Below are positions 60,501 to 63,784 of a stretch of 64,000 nucleotides of DNA, piece by piece. The stretch is taken from the NCBI GenBank assembly GCA_029237695.1, contig CM055269.1, positions 32,535,175 to 32,599,174 of the forward strand, read 5' to 3'. Both the position numbers and the translations under genes were made by a program. The notes under the pieces were generated by a model that was not told where the DNA came from, did not search any database, and saw nothing but the letters and a program-made list of their open reading frames with translations. The first letter of the stretch is position 1, and every line of letters starts with the position of its first letter. The DNA comes from Conchocele bisecta (lineage: Eukaryota; Mollusca; Bivalvia; Lucinida; Thyasiridae).

Positions 60501-62408
60501 TTTCGAGTTACAAGAAACGTGACGGACGTACGGACGGACGTACGGACGGAAAAAATGGGAAATTCGGATTCCGAAAGGGGGAGATAATCCATGATGGAGG
60601 GTCGGATCAAAAATCCGAATTCACTTTGCGCATCTGCACATGATAACGAAGCTACATACCAAATATCAGGCGCGTAGGTATGAAGGTGAAAAAGTTTTTC
60701 GAGTTACAAGGAAAAAATGGGAAATTCGGAGTCCGAAAGGGGGAGATAATCCATGATAGAGGGTCGGATCAAAAATCCGAATTCACTTTGCGCATCTGCA
60801 CATGATAACGAAGCTACATACCAAATATCAGGCGCGTAGGTATGAAGGTGAAAAAGTTTTTCGAGTTACAAGAAACGTGACGGACGTACGGACGGACGTA
60901 CGGACGGACGGACACCCGTGACGAAAACAATATACCCATTTTTTTCCTCCTAAAAAAGTGGGTATAATAATTTACAACATTCTTTGACGGAACTTTAGAA
61001 TCATTTCCATTGGAAATGATTCTGAAGTGCTGTCAACCCATGTTTTTATTGAGAAATAAGGCAAGATATAAAAGCAACAGCAGACGACAATTGTTGTGTG
61101 TAGCGGTCTAAGGGTTAAAGTTACAGTCCATCCATTATACATTATCCAAGGTATCACTGTACTGACATTTAAAATACACATATAAGACACGCCATGGTAT
61201 TTTGTACCAAAGAACATATGCGATTTTTAATGAATTATATTTACAGAAACTGTGATATTTTCTGTAAATGACGTCGAAAGATGGCAAAACTTTCATAGCA
61301 AATATGGTATTCTTTGCTCTGAAAATTTCGTCAGCCTTCGATGTCATTTACGTAAACTATCGTAAATTTTGTAAATATTTTTCATGAAATATCGCACATG
61401 TTCTTGGGTATAAAATCACATGGTCTGTCTCACCTACAGGTCACTCTCGTTATCTCGAAGCTGAATGGACTGATGAAAATATATCGACAAATCCAATTTT
61501 TCATGAAATATCGCACATGTTCTTGGGTATAAAATCACATGGTCTGTCTCACCTACAGGTCACTCTCGTTATCTCGAAGCTGAAAGGACTGATGAAAATA
61601 TATCGACAAATCCGAACTTCGAGATAACAATTCACCAAATTTATCCGAAAAAAAATCCGAACAAAATCTCTTAAAAAATGCCTCTTTACATTATTTCCGG
61701 GTTTTCATAAATCGCGGCTTCAGTTTATTCTAAGCTGTTTTCGTAATTAACAGACGATTTACTTATTGCTACACCTAATTCATTTTTCTGTTAAAAGAGA
61801 TTTGATATCACATTAAGTTTAATTGATGAATTATGGTTTTAAGTGAACTGCTTGAACAGGTCATGTAACTTTAAACGCATTTTAGCGGCGGCGGTGTCTT
61901 TGGTTTCTATAGATGGGTGAAAACTTACCCGAGATAATCGCGCTGATTCAGACTTGGCAGCGCCGGGTGCTTAATTTTTGCATCAATATATCAGAATACA
62001 AATGTGAAGCAAACATACTATCGGGACTCGATTTCCACTTCGACTAAACCGATATATTGACATATCCGATATCGACTTATCAGGAGTAAAATATATGATC
62101 TATATAGGAAATTCTGCCGGGACCTGGGACGTATATCGAGATAAGCAGGTATATCGAGATAAACGATATCGAGATAACGAGATTCAGCTGTATATGACAG
62201 AGCAATGGATGATATGAATAAAACTCTCCATGAATACCATTTACATTTTTTTCAATTGGACTAATAATAATATAATAGAACTGACTTACCCCGTCTGCCA
62301 TAACAAAATGTATGCCTAGTCCATCTGTGCTGGACTTGACAAAGTCAATGAAGGCGGCCTGGTTGTCTGGGCGGAATATGTCGCCGTCACCTTCCATCCC
62401 ACCCACAC
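30432..62408 (-). CDS. CMTR1: Cap-specific mRNA 2'-O-methyltransferase 1 (C-terminal 14 exons)
   Basis: CMTR1 methylates the 2'-O of the first transcribed nucleotide of capped mRNA (cap 1) in the nucleus using S-adenosylmethionine. Joined exons, in order: 62408-62290, 58413-58317, 57480-57348, 52285-52100, 51095-51039, 48099-48042, 46476-46408, 45269-45132, 43768-43640, 42511-42420, 35875-35759, 34676-34555, 31944-31836, 30573-30432. Together 1,568 nt, about 521 residues plus TAG. All junctions are GT-AG and in phase. Visible: MADG with the catalytic Asp, then VCK with the catalytic Lys 40 residues on, matching human D364/K404; [21 protein letters not shown]; a VFDYRC block opening the guanylyltransferase-like domain; [18 protein letters not shown]; a WW domain (DPWTMQWSK...FQCPPDS). 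The G-patch, first catalytic Lys and SAM motif lie outside the window. Assignment rests on recalled human CMTR1; mRNA alignment would confirm. Confidence 0.93.
30907..31128. mobile_element. MITE family P3
   Basis: CCCTTTTCATGCTGAGGATA ... GTATTCCGCATGTAATGGG with the GAACCGTCTCG palindrome; one arm base differs (GAGACAGTTC). Confidence 0.7.
31440..31690. mobile_element. MITE family M3, right end lost
   Basis: Shares TATTTCATCAAAATTGC, AAGTACACTTTGAGGGAG and the central palindrome TATCACAGCCA-TTT-TGGCTGTGATA (31559-31631) with the complete copy at 43787-44072. Confidence 0.65.
31685..31822. mobile_element. MITE family M2 fragment
   Basis: CATAGGCTGCATATCAATAAATG, GAAATTTACAGACTATCAT, ACAAATATTTTAGTCATAAA and AGTTCAGTGAA are M2 right-arm sequence. 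Confidence 0.55.
31836..31944 (-). CDS. CMTR1: CMTR1 exon encoding the WW domain
   Basis: 109 nt, acceptor TCTGCAG, donor AG|GTACGG. Encodes [18 protein letters not shown] and [15 protein letters not shown], the WW-type fold with Trp at the start and a Pro-Pro at the end. The human domain binds RNA polymerase II C-terminal domain; the same role here is inferred. Confidence 0.92.
32031..32270. mobile_element. TTAA-flanked MITE family P1, best copy
   Basis: 240 bp with exact TTAA on both sides. CCCTTTCAACACCACGGGCC at the left, GTTACTTAGGGGTGAAAGGG at the right, cassette CAGATGAGCCAGCTCGTGACGA in the middle. Confidence 0.85.
32433..34437 (-). mobile_element. Nested Helentron-like elements (HB inside HD-type)
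   Basis: Minus strand. The outer sequence at 34016-34437 starts ACCACGCCCGCTTGCGGTC and has HD-type units (CCTTGACCTTGGGCATGG, TGAAAATATGGATGATGATA); matching sequence resumes at 32433-32543. Inside are an HB 3' end and seven HB units (32544-33760), and a separate minimal HB element (33832-34015) with both ends (TATGCCCCCGCCACCGAATGG, ATTTCTAG|T). The borders of the outer element at the 32433 side are uncertain. Confidence 0.6.
33832..34015 (-). mobile_element. Minimal complete HB element, 184 bp
   Basis: Contains only one partial repeat unit between a terminal TATGCCCCCGCC / CGTACGTACG block and GCGGGGGCATTCGTG, GTGCC...GGCCAC, ATTTCTAG. ATGCCCCCGC and GCGGGGGCAT are exact inverted repeats. 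Confidence 0.75.
34555..34676 (-). CDS. CMTR1: CMTR1 exon (RLQIKRVKG...PTGIYIIRT)
   Basis: 122 nt, acceptor CTATATCAG, donor G|GTATGT. Encodes [18 protein letters not shown] and [18 protein letters not shown], aligning with human RLEMKIIKG and MGLYIVRTV. A five-glycine run comes from a GGTGGGGGTGGGGGA tract. An alternative acceptor 7 nt downstream would break the frame. Confidence 0.9.
35225..35475. repeat. Long perfect hairpin with duplicated right arm
   Basis: The 85-bp left arm from ATACTGCCCTCCCAAGTC matches exactly the reverse complement ending at 35475. A second, inner copy of most of the right arm (GGATGATTGCACAGGGTCAG ... TACTGCAGTTT) sits at about 35316-35385. So the sequence can fold in two alternative hairpins. 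Confidence 0.9.
35496..35727. mobile_element. MITE family M1, complete
   Basis: ATGTGGCTGTAACTGGAGAA at the left and TTCTCCAGTCACAACCACAT at the right, about 232 bp, with the CAGATCCTGATCAGACTGTG cassette. It ends about 30 bp from a CMTR1 exon. Confidence 0.85.
35759..35875 (-). CDS. CMTR1: CMTR1 exon ([14 protein letters not shown])
   Basis: 117 nt, acceptor CCGATTCCAG, donor CG|GTGAGA. Encodes [19 protein letters not shown] and [17 protein letters not shown], aligning with human AEKFVKAVSKPSRPD and VKEVYRLEEMEKIFV. Confidence 0.92.
35998..36371 (-). mobile_element. Helentron-like family HC, 3' part
   Basis: Minus strand 3' end: GGGGATACACATG, perfect hairpin CGCTTGTCGACAAGCG, CATTTCTAG|T. 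The body has units with CATGTGTGAAGTTTCATG and GAGATAACTAA; the same units continue at 37105-37170, 38470-38640 and 40688-40975, separated by later insertions. No matching 5' end was found. Confidence 0.6.
36372..37104 (-). mobile_element. Helentron-like element HA, minus-strand copy nested in HC
   Basis: Minus strand: TATGCCCCACCACGATAGTGG at the 5' end, AGTGTTACCCTTG, (GTCC)n, then HA units and GGGACATCC, GTTCTATGAACAC, ATTTTCTAG|T. Between the two simple-sequence blocks is an unusual segment (36890-37012) with two GTACCCAACA copies. Flanking HC sequence joins across it. Confidence 0.75.
37270..37333. repeat. 64-bp perfect palindrome
   Basis: CAATTATTGACTAGTGAGCC and its reverse complement close around AGAATATCAGATTATATTCT. 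Confidence 0.85.
37340..38295. repeat. A-rich tandem array
   Basis: Four partial repeats of TCCTATATTTATCTACATAT, GCACAGGTCCACATA, GCCACAATATT and ACACAGTTTACGGAAATG, joined by poly-A-rich spacers. The longer segment TAGTCTGTATATCGCACTTA...CTACTAGACAAAA occurs at both ends (37352 and 38025), so the higher-order period is about 670 bp. Confidence 0.85.
38642..40687 (-). mobile_element. Helentron-like element HG with about 430-bp repeats
   Basis: Minus strand: TTAGCTCACCTGAGCGAAGC at the 5' end, CGTCGTCCGTCC blocks, four long units with CAAGATGGCCGCCGTC and GGGTCAAAAATGGGCG, then CAGGTGAGCGAATTA, hairpin GGGCCA-TCA-TGGCCC and TCTTG|T. CAGGTGAGC and GCTCACCTG are inverted repeats. It splits an HC unit; the uninterrupted unit is seen at about 40828-40845. 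Confidence 0.8.
41011..41630. other. No gene; short inverted repeat only
   Basis: TCTCCCTATTTTGAGTTTAG and ACTTCTCCCTATTTGGAAG are local repeats near 41083 and 41178. The rest shows no coding, RNA or family-level repeat signal and is CMTR1 intron. Confidence 0.4.
41632..41731 (-). mobile_element. SINE head fragment
   Basis: Minus strand GGTCGTAAAAGGTGACTGAAGG and CGGTGTAATAGGCCCC resemble the GTCGTAAAAGGCGACTAAA head of S1. Ends at a P1 MITE. Confidence 0.45.
41736..41955. mobile_element. TTAA MITE family P1, right end cut
   Basis: TTAA|CCCTTTCACCCCTAAGTAAC, and cassette AAGACGGCTCGTCACGAGCC, GGATCTACACTTTTTGCCAA; terminal GAAAGGG lost. Confidence 0.75.
42420..42511 (-). CDS. CMTR1: CMTR1 exon ([20 protein letters not shown])
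   Basis: 92 nt, acceptor TTTACAG, donor AG|GTAAGA. Encodes [19 protein letters not shown] and [11 protein letters not shown], aligning with human AQRKISAIHILDVLVLNGTDV. Confidence 0.92.
42588..42722 (-). mobile_element. Degenerate Helentron-like element
   Basis: Minus strand 3' end GGGGCACATGTATG, GTTGACAGGCCACATTTTCTTG|T, and a 5' side with CGGGAGGCATTTAGTGTTGG. Simple-sequence block lost. Confidence 0.45.
42941..43095. mobile_element. Hairpin element M4, palindromic core
   Basis: Near-perfect 155-bp palindrome: AGGAATGAATGGC, TAAACTTGGAAAAGTCGCGG and GAATACTGGACGAAGGCC meet their complement at GGCCGGAAGGCC. Related flanks at 42745-42940 and 43169-43320 (GGGAGTTTACTGGGATATAA, ACAGAGACTTGCTACGG) make a larger element. 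Confidence 0.85.
43640..43768 (-). CDS. CMTR1: CMTR1 exon ([20 protein letters not shown])
   Basis: 129 nt, acceptor TTTGCCCAG, donor GAG|GTACGC, phase 0 at both ends. Encodes [19 protein letters not shown] and [19 protein letters not shown], aligning with human SQIYTWDGRQSDRWIKLD and ELPRDTLLSVEIVHELKGE at equal length. The stretch around SRPCRAG is the least conserved. Confidence 0.9.
43787..44072. mobile_element. MITE family M3, complete
   Basis: About 286 bp with terminal inverted repeats TATTTCACCAAAATTGCAAA and TTTGCAATGTTGGTGAAATA, plus inner AAGTATACTT and CTTTGAGGGAG copies. Immediately beside a CMTR1 exon acceptor. Confidence 0.75.
44227..44755 (-). mobile_element. Helentron-like element HD-type, 530 bp
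   Basis: Minus strand: TTGTCGCGCCTGCTTTAGCAG at the 5' end, CGACTATAGTCGTCG, body with two CACATTTTTTGCTC-like units, then GGCAGGCGCGACAC, a CTTCCATAGCGGAA hairpin and TTCTTG|T. GTCGCGCCTGC and GCAGGCGCGAC are exact inverted repeats. Confidence 0.75.
44814..45064. mobile_element. Hairpin MITE family M2
   Basis: GACTAAAATGTTCGTAAGTG left arm, perfect centre TTGAGCATAGGCTGCATATG palindrome (44934-44973), right arm to AAATTTAGTGAAACGGCC. Confidence 0.8.
45132..45269 (-). CDS. CMTR1: CMTR1 exon ([11 protein letters not shown]...VFDYRCIV)
   Basis: 138 nt, phase 0 both ends, acceptor GTTTCAG, donor GGG|GTAAGT. Encodes [18 protein letters not shown] and [15 protein letters not shown], then VYILGLG. 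Human equivalent: TEIDIFSYKP, VFDYRCMVSG, FLIGLG. This begins the guanylyltransferase-like domain. Confidence 0.94.
45301..45532. mobile_element. TTAA MITE family P1
   Basis: TTAA|CCCTTTGAACACGACAGCTC; cassette GATGAGCCGGCTCGTAACGA; right end GTAGGGGTGAAAGG without a clean TTAA. Confidence 0.8.
45665..46034 (-). mobile_element. Helentron-like element HH, 370 bp
   Basis: Minus strand: TTAGGGCCCCACCGAGAATTG at the 5' end, CTGTCTGTCTGTCCG blocks, then TATAGGGGCCCTAA, a short hairpin around GCATCGACAGACC and ATATTTTCTAG|T. TTAGGGCCCC is mirrored at both ends. Shares an exact 69-bp stretch (45889-45957) with 33761-33829. Confidence 0.7.
46168..46360. mobile_element. TTAA MITE family P2
   Basis: TTAA|CCCTTACAATGCTAAATAAA ... 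TTCCATGTTCTAAGGG|TTAA, 193 bp, both TTAA exact. Confidence 0.8.
46408..46476 (-). CDS. CMTR1: CMTR1 exon ([18 protein letters not shown])
   Basis: 69 nt, phase 0, acceptor GTCTTCCAG, donor GGC|GTAAGT. Encodes [18 protein letters not shown] and DELVG. Matches human IPDQARVAPSSSDPKSKFFEL, a Lys/Pro-rich linker. Confidence 0.9.
46530..46733. mobile_element. TTAA MITE family P1, with internal deletion
   Basis: 204 bp with TTAA on both sides. The left half of the central cassette is missing (AATTACTTGCAAGCCGGCTC). Confidence 0.85.
46920..47276. mobile_element. Hairpin element M4, second copy
   Basis: Palindrome 46920-47073 nearly identical to 42941-43095, followed by AAATAAATTCATCAAGAAAA, GCGCCTCACGGTTACGGAAA, GGGAGTTTACTGGGATATAC and GTGCTGGAATTATAA. 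Confidence 0.85.
47320..47430. repeat. Inverted repeat of AACAATTCGTTCCC
   Basis: Two GAATTAACAATTCGTTCCC-type copies at the left face inverted copies (GGGAACAAATTGTT, GTTAATTCGTGGGAACGAAT) at the right. Likely a degraded hairpin MITE. Confidence 0.6.
47507..47735. mobile_element. MITE family M1
   Basis: TGTGAATGGAGAAATGGGGC ... TTTCTCCAGTCACAGCCACAT, with the cassette in opposite orientation to 35496-35727. Confidence 0.8.
47784..48013. mobile_element. Hairpin MITE family M2
   Basis: GGGGGCCGTCTCACTAAACT ... AGTTTAGTGAAACGGGCCCC, 230 bp. Ends about 30 bp from a CMTR1 exon. Confidence 0.85.
48042..48099 (-). CDS. CMTR1: CMTR1 exon ([18 protein letters not shown])
   Basis: 58 nt, acceptor TTTACAG, donor AAG|GTTTGT. 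Encodes [19 protein letters not shown], aligning with human TTLSEPRQAEIRKECLRLW. Confidence 0.9.
48318..48555. mobile_element. MITE family M1
   Basis: GTGGCCGTGACTGGATAAATG ... CTCCAGTCACAGCCACATTT with GATCAGCCTGTGCATCCGCA in the middle. Confidence 0.8.
48678..48840. mobile_element. Hairpin MITE family M2, shortened
   Basis: GGGCCCGTTTCACTAAACTA ... AGTTTAGTGAAATGACCCCC; centre reduced. Confidence 0.8.
49046..49312. repeat. 32-bp tandem array, 8 near-identical units
   Basis: Units of GTATTTACTGGGCTGTATCTCGGGTAAGGAAT are almost identical; one has a 2-base deletion (ATCTGGGTAA). Directly adjacent repeats without spacers, so not a CRISPR array. Confidence 0.92.
49415..50688. mobile_element. 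1.27-kb TIR transposon remnant with TA flanks
   Basis: TA|CAGTGCGACCCCGTTAGTAC at the left and GTACTAACGGGGTCGCACTG|TA at the right are exact inverted repeats. Subterminal repeats of AATCGTGTTAAAT occur at the left. No transposase frame survives; a palindromic MITE (50252-50438) is nested inside. Terminal style fits the mariner/pogo group. Confidence 0.75.
50252..50438. mobile_element. Palindromic MITE family M5, diverged copy
   Basis: CACAGGTGGAATAGTCGGAC at the left, GGTCCCGAGTCTTCCACCTGTG at the right; arms share CATTACCCCCACCCACTTG / GGTGGGTGGGATAATG. Confidence 0.7.
50784..50957. repeat. 174-bp near-perfect palindrome
   Basis: CTATAGGGTTAACTGTATTG ... CAATACAGTTAACCCTATAG with arms of about 86 bp meeting at ATGGCGACGCGCTAGCGTCGCC. 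Confidence 0.9.
51039..51095 (-). CDS. CMTR1: CMTR1 micro-exon ([18 protein letters not shown])
   Basis: 57 nt, acceptor TTTCTTTCCAG, donor CA|GTAAGT. Completes Asn, then [18 protein letters not shown], aligning with human SLQIKALAKIHAFVQD. A longer open frame in another phase covers this region but does not match the protein. Confidence 0.85.
51534..51804. mobile_element. TA-flanked MITE with CAGTGAAACCTCTCTAAAC ends
   Basis: TA|CAGTGAAACCTCTCTAAAC ... TTTAGAGAGGTTTCACTG|TA, mariner/Tigger-like termini. A palindromic M5 element (51568-51761) sits between the arms. Confidence 0.85.
51568..51761. mobile_element. Palindromic MITE M5, near-perfect
   Basis: CACAGGTGGAAGACTCGGAC with its complement at 51742-51761; 194 bp, arms about 94 bp, centre ACGTTAAGTCGTTATG. 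Confidence 0.88.
52100..52285 (-). CDS. CMTR1: CMTR1 exon ([20 protein letters not shown])
   Basis: 186 nt, acceptor TTGTTCCAG, donor AA|GTAAGT. Encodes [29 protein letters not shown] and [18 protein letters not shown], aligning with human [22 protein letters not shown] and the EVIKGDHEFTDYM segment. Confidence 0.94.
52300..52550 (-). mobile_element. SINE S1, minus strand, 5' truncated
   Basis: AAAC tail, AACAGCTAAGGTCATTTAAG (complement orientation) and CAGGTCCTCGCCACACCAG. Inserted about 15 bp upstream of a CMTR1 exon acceptor. Confidence 0.8.
52595..52781. mobile_element. TA-type MITE, related to 51534-51804
   Basis: GGTGTCTGCTTTAGAGACGTTTCACTG and GGTGTCCGGTTTAGAGAGGTTCCACTG are the same terminus twice, here in direct orientation, with TGCGATCACGAACAGACATT between; similar to 51402-51540. 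Confidence 0.6.
52855..53026 (-). mobile_element. SINE S1, part 1 (split by insertion)
   Basis: S1 3' half up to GAATATTTACAATAAA; the same SINE resumes at 54416 with AAAAACTATATATTCAGCCC. The unbroken order is seen at about 25450-25480. Confidence 0.8.
53027..54415 (-). mobile_element. Helentron-like element HD, nested in SINE
   Basis: Minus strand: TTGCGCCCGCTTGCGGAAAGC at the 5' end, then a long (ACGT)n block. The body has five units of about 200 bp with TGCCCAATGTCAAGGTCAAAT and multiple GTTAAGTTTTTTGG runs. A second internal 5' end (53140-53203) is followed by AGGCGCGACATGC, palindrome GGCCGCGGCC and ATCTAG|T. This suggests a dimer or a nested short copy (53027-53203). Confidence 0.75.
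54416..54615 (-). mobile_element. SINE S1, part 2
   Basis: Continues 52855-53026: CCTGAAATCAGAATAATC, GGTGCCAGGTCCTCGCCAC and CGTACCTGAGGGCCAAACC. Confidence 0.8.
54612..54778. mobile_element. MITE family M1, left half missing
   Basis: TTGCTTGTTAGATGCATGAC, the CAGATCCTGATCAGACTGTG cassette and TTTCTCCAGTCACAGCCACAT. Confidence 0.75.
54965..55145. mobile_element. Hairpin MITE related to P2
   Basis: AACAATAAACAGACAACAAA, palindromic core CATTTCATTAGAATTGTCTC / GAGACAATTCTAATGAAATG (55040-55083) and ATTGCTGTCTGTTGATG. Similar layout to family P2 but different arm sequence. Confidence 0.6.
55271..55456. mobile_element. Hairpin MITE family M2
   Basis: GGGGCCCGTTTCACTAAACT ... AGTTTAGTGAAACGGTCCCC; shortened centre. 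Confidence 0.85.
55530..56865. repeat. 62-bp minisatellite, about 21 units
   Basis: Units contain AAGTAAATATAGACATATGACC, TGGACCTTCGAGTGTGCAGC and ATGTGTGTGGCAAACAAT. The left half is disordered by indels; the right end (56620-56860) alternates 62- and 58-bp units for a 120-bp higher-order period. Long open frames on the minus strand (up to about 210 codons, [14 protein letters not shown] type) follow from the low stop content of the unit. Confidence 0.9.
57348..57480 (-). CDS. CMTR1: CMTR1 exon with catalytic lysine
   Basis: 133 nt, acceptor ATATTTCAG, donor AG|GTATTC. Encodes [39 protein letters not shown] and ANSE(R). VCK carries the Lys equivalent to human K404; almost every residue matches human [20 protein letters not shown]. 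Confidence 0.97.
57580..57928 (-). mobile_element. SINE S1, minus strand
   Basis: AAAC-type tail (complement of TGTTTGTTTGTTTGTTC), CCTATCAACAGCTAAGGTC, CAGGTTCTCGCCACACCAG and CGTACCCGAGGGTCAAACC. Confidence 0.8.
58125..58197. mobile_element. Solo P1 central cassette
   Basis: GCAAACAGTGCAGATCCAGATG ... CATCAGGATCTACACTGTTTGC, a 73-bp near-perfect palindrome around GGCTCGTAACGAGCC, without the P1 outer arms. About 120 bp from a CMTR1 exon. Confidence 0.75.
58317..58413 (-). CDS. CMTR1: CMTR1 exon ([20 protein letters not shown])
   Basis: 97 nt, acceptor TTGTTGCAG, donor CAG|GTACGT. Encodes [20 protein letters not shown] and [12 protein letters not shown], nearly identical to human CMTR1. 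Confidence 0.97.
58508..60111. mobile_element. TTAA element T1 interrupted by a Helentron-like element
   Basis: TTAA|AGATACATGCCCACTCAG ... GAGTGGGCATGTACCT|TTAA with the T1 interior (CATTTGCATATGAAAATAG, CACTATCAGTAAAAT). The insertion occupies 58804-59904. Confidence 0.75.
58804..59904 (-). mobile_element. Helentron-like element HI with about 164-bp repeats
   Basis: Minus strand: ATTATACCCACTTTTTTTGG at the 5' end, CGTCACGAGTGTCCGTCC and (CGTC)n, then six or seven units (CTCGAAAAACTTTTTCACC, TACGCGCCTGATATTTGG, CGCAAAGTGAATTCGG). After these come AAAGTGGGTATATTG, perfect hairpin CGATGGCGCGCCATCG and TTTTCTAG|T. Confidence 0.82.
60188..60467 (-). mobile_element. Helentron-like element, small
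   Basis: Minus strand 5' side TATCACCGATAGGATATAGC, (ACGT)n, then GCCCAAGGTCAAGGTCACTG, AAGGGGATTAGCTTCGACTA and CCAGTTCTTG|T. Adjoins the HI fragment that follows. Confidence 0.5.
60460..60965 (-). mobile_element. HI element, 5' part with two units
   Basis: Minus strand ATTATACCCACTTTTTTAGG, TCACGGGTGTCCGTCCGTCC, two HI units, then a second internal simple-sequence block at about 60523-60548. No CTAG end. Confidence 0.7.
60971..61114. mobile_element. MITE family P2, left-truncated
   Basis: AGAATCATTTCCATTGGAAATG palindrome and ACAACTGTTG-type end to TAGCGGTCTAAGGG|TTAA. Confidence 0.7.
61378..61616. repeat. 119-bp tandem duplication
   Basis: TTTCATGAAATATCGCACATG ... AAAATATATCGACAAATCC occurs twice with one substitution and one gap. 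It duplicates the left terminus of the element at 61434-62193. Confidence 0.9.
61434..62193. mobile_element. TIR element with CTCGTTATCTCGA ends
   Basis: ACAGGTCACTCTCGTTATCTCGAAG at the left (61434 and again 61553) faces TATCGAGATAACGAGATTCAGCTGT at the right. No ORF. Fragments of the right end recur at 24035 and 24898. Style fits mariner/pogo-like MITEs. Confidence 0.6.
62290..62408 (-). CDS. CMTR1: CMTR1 exon with catalytic aspartate (first in window)
   Basis: 119 nt, acceptor CCAATATAG, donor GGG|GTAAGT. Begins with a split Gly codon, then [19 protein letters not shown] and [23 protein letters not shown] carries the Asp equivalent to human D364. Exons further 5' (SAM-binding motif, first catalytic Lys, G-patch) lie to the right of this window. 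Confidence 0.96.
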
Positions 62409-62688
62409 CTATATTGGACAATAATAGAGATTGATAGACTACAACACAGCGATTGATGTTAATTGGTTAGCTGCTAGCTTTAGTGTTAATACGGCTAACA
62501 AAATGAGATTTATTATGTTTTGGTCCAGTGTAGCGACCGACAGCTAGTGCACTCAATGAATTTTTATAGCAAATATTGTCTGTCTATACAGGTTCATTGC
62601 ATTACTGCTGTGTGTTGCTAAACTATTTTTCCAACGGAGACAATTCTCATAATGACATGCGCTACCAAAACATGCCTTTATACTTTAA

Positions 62689-63587
62689 AGGTACATGCCC
62701 ACTCAGTAGGCACAAAATGTTCTTTATATCAGAGACATCATCTGAGACATTTTCTGGCAAAATAAACATTCATTCACCATTGCCCCATGCATTGATTGGT
62801 ATTTTTATACATTTTATATCAGACGTAAATTTCCACACTGATATCAGGGGCGATAACCGTGTTTCCTTAAAATGTTAACAAACATTACTATTTATTCTCT
62901 CTGTATTTATTTTTTGATGTGCAATGATCATACTTTATAATCTGTTTGTTTGTTTGTTTGTTTATTGGTGTTTAACGGCCTATCAACAGCTAAGGTCATG
63001 TAAGGCCGGGCAAACAGGTTCGATCCCGTTTTAACCTGCTGCATTGGGGGGAAAATCCCAAAATCTGAATGGAATATTTACATCAAGATACAACATATTC
63101 AGCCCTGAAATTAGAATAACCTGACCTGGTGCCAGGTCCATACTGCACCAAAGTCACTTGGCCCCTTCCCCTATTTAAAAGTAATACCGATAGGATTACT
63201 CTTATAAGGGGTATAACCAGATTCAACTGTCACATATAAAATGCCAAAGATGTATGTGAGGGCCAAACCAGGTCTCCAGTCGGGATTCCGGTAAGGATGA
63301 ACCCCGATCGTTAAATTACCCATCGTATGCTCCCACCTGCCACCCACCTTTATAATCTGTCGAAAATAATAAATTTTTTTAGGCGACACATTTAATTAAT
63401 ATAAATAATATAAATATCATGCCTCATTTGCATATGAAACTAGCCTGATACCACCGCGAGTCACTATCAGTAAAATAAATATTAATAAATGATTATATCT
63501 GTATAGCGGGCAATTTTTAGAACTGGTGGAATAGACAATTTAATTCCTATAAAAAACATTTTGTGCCTACGGAGTGGGCATGTACCT
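62689..63587. mobile_element. TTAA element T1 interrupted by a SINE
   Basis: TTAA|AGGTACATGCCCACTCAG ... GAGTGGGCATGTACCT|TTAA. The two halves resume across the S1 SINE at 62942-63352 (ACTTTATAATCTG before, TTTATAATCTGTCG after). Confidence 0.8.
62942..63352 (-). mobile_element. SINE S1, near-full length
   Basis: Minus strand: GGTGGCAGGTGGGAGCATAC, B-box-like GGGGTTCATCC, GGTTTGGCCCTCACATAC, CAGGTCAGGTTATTC-type body, GGCCGTTAAACACCAATAAA and (AAAC)n. TTTATAATCTG flanks both sides as a possible target duplication. Confidence 0.82.
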
Positions 63588-63784
63588 TTAATGAAATGAC
63601 ATTATTGTTCCCGCAGCTTCTCCCTAGAAATTCTCTCCTTAGAAATGTGTGTGTTTAATTTTGATGTGTTTCACTGCAATTTATCTCTAATGTTACTATA
63701 TGTTATGACAGTTAGTGTCTGCAAAGTACATACACATCACAGAGTGCTCATATGTAATAGTTATAGTTCTTATATTGAATTTTT

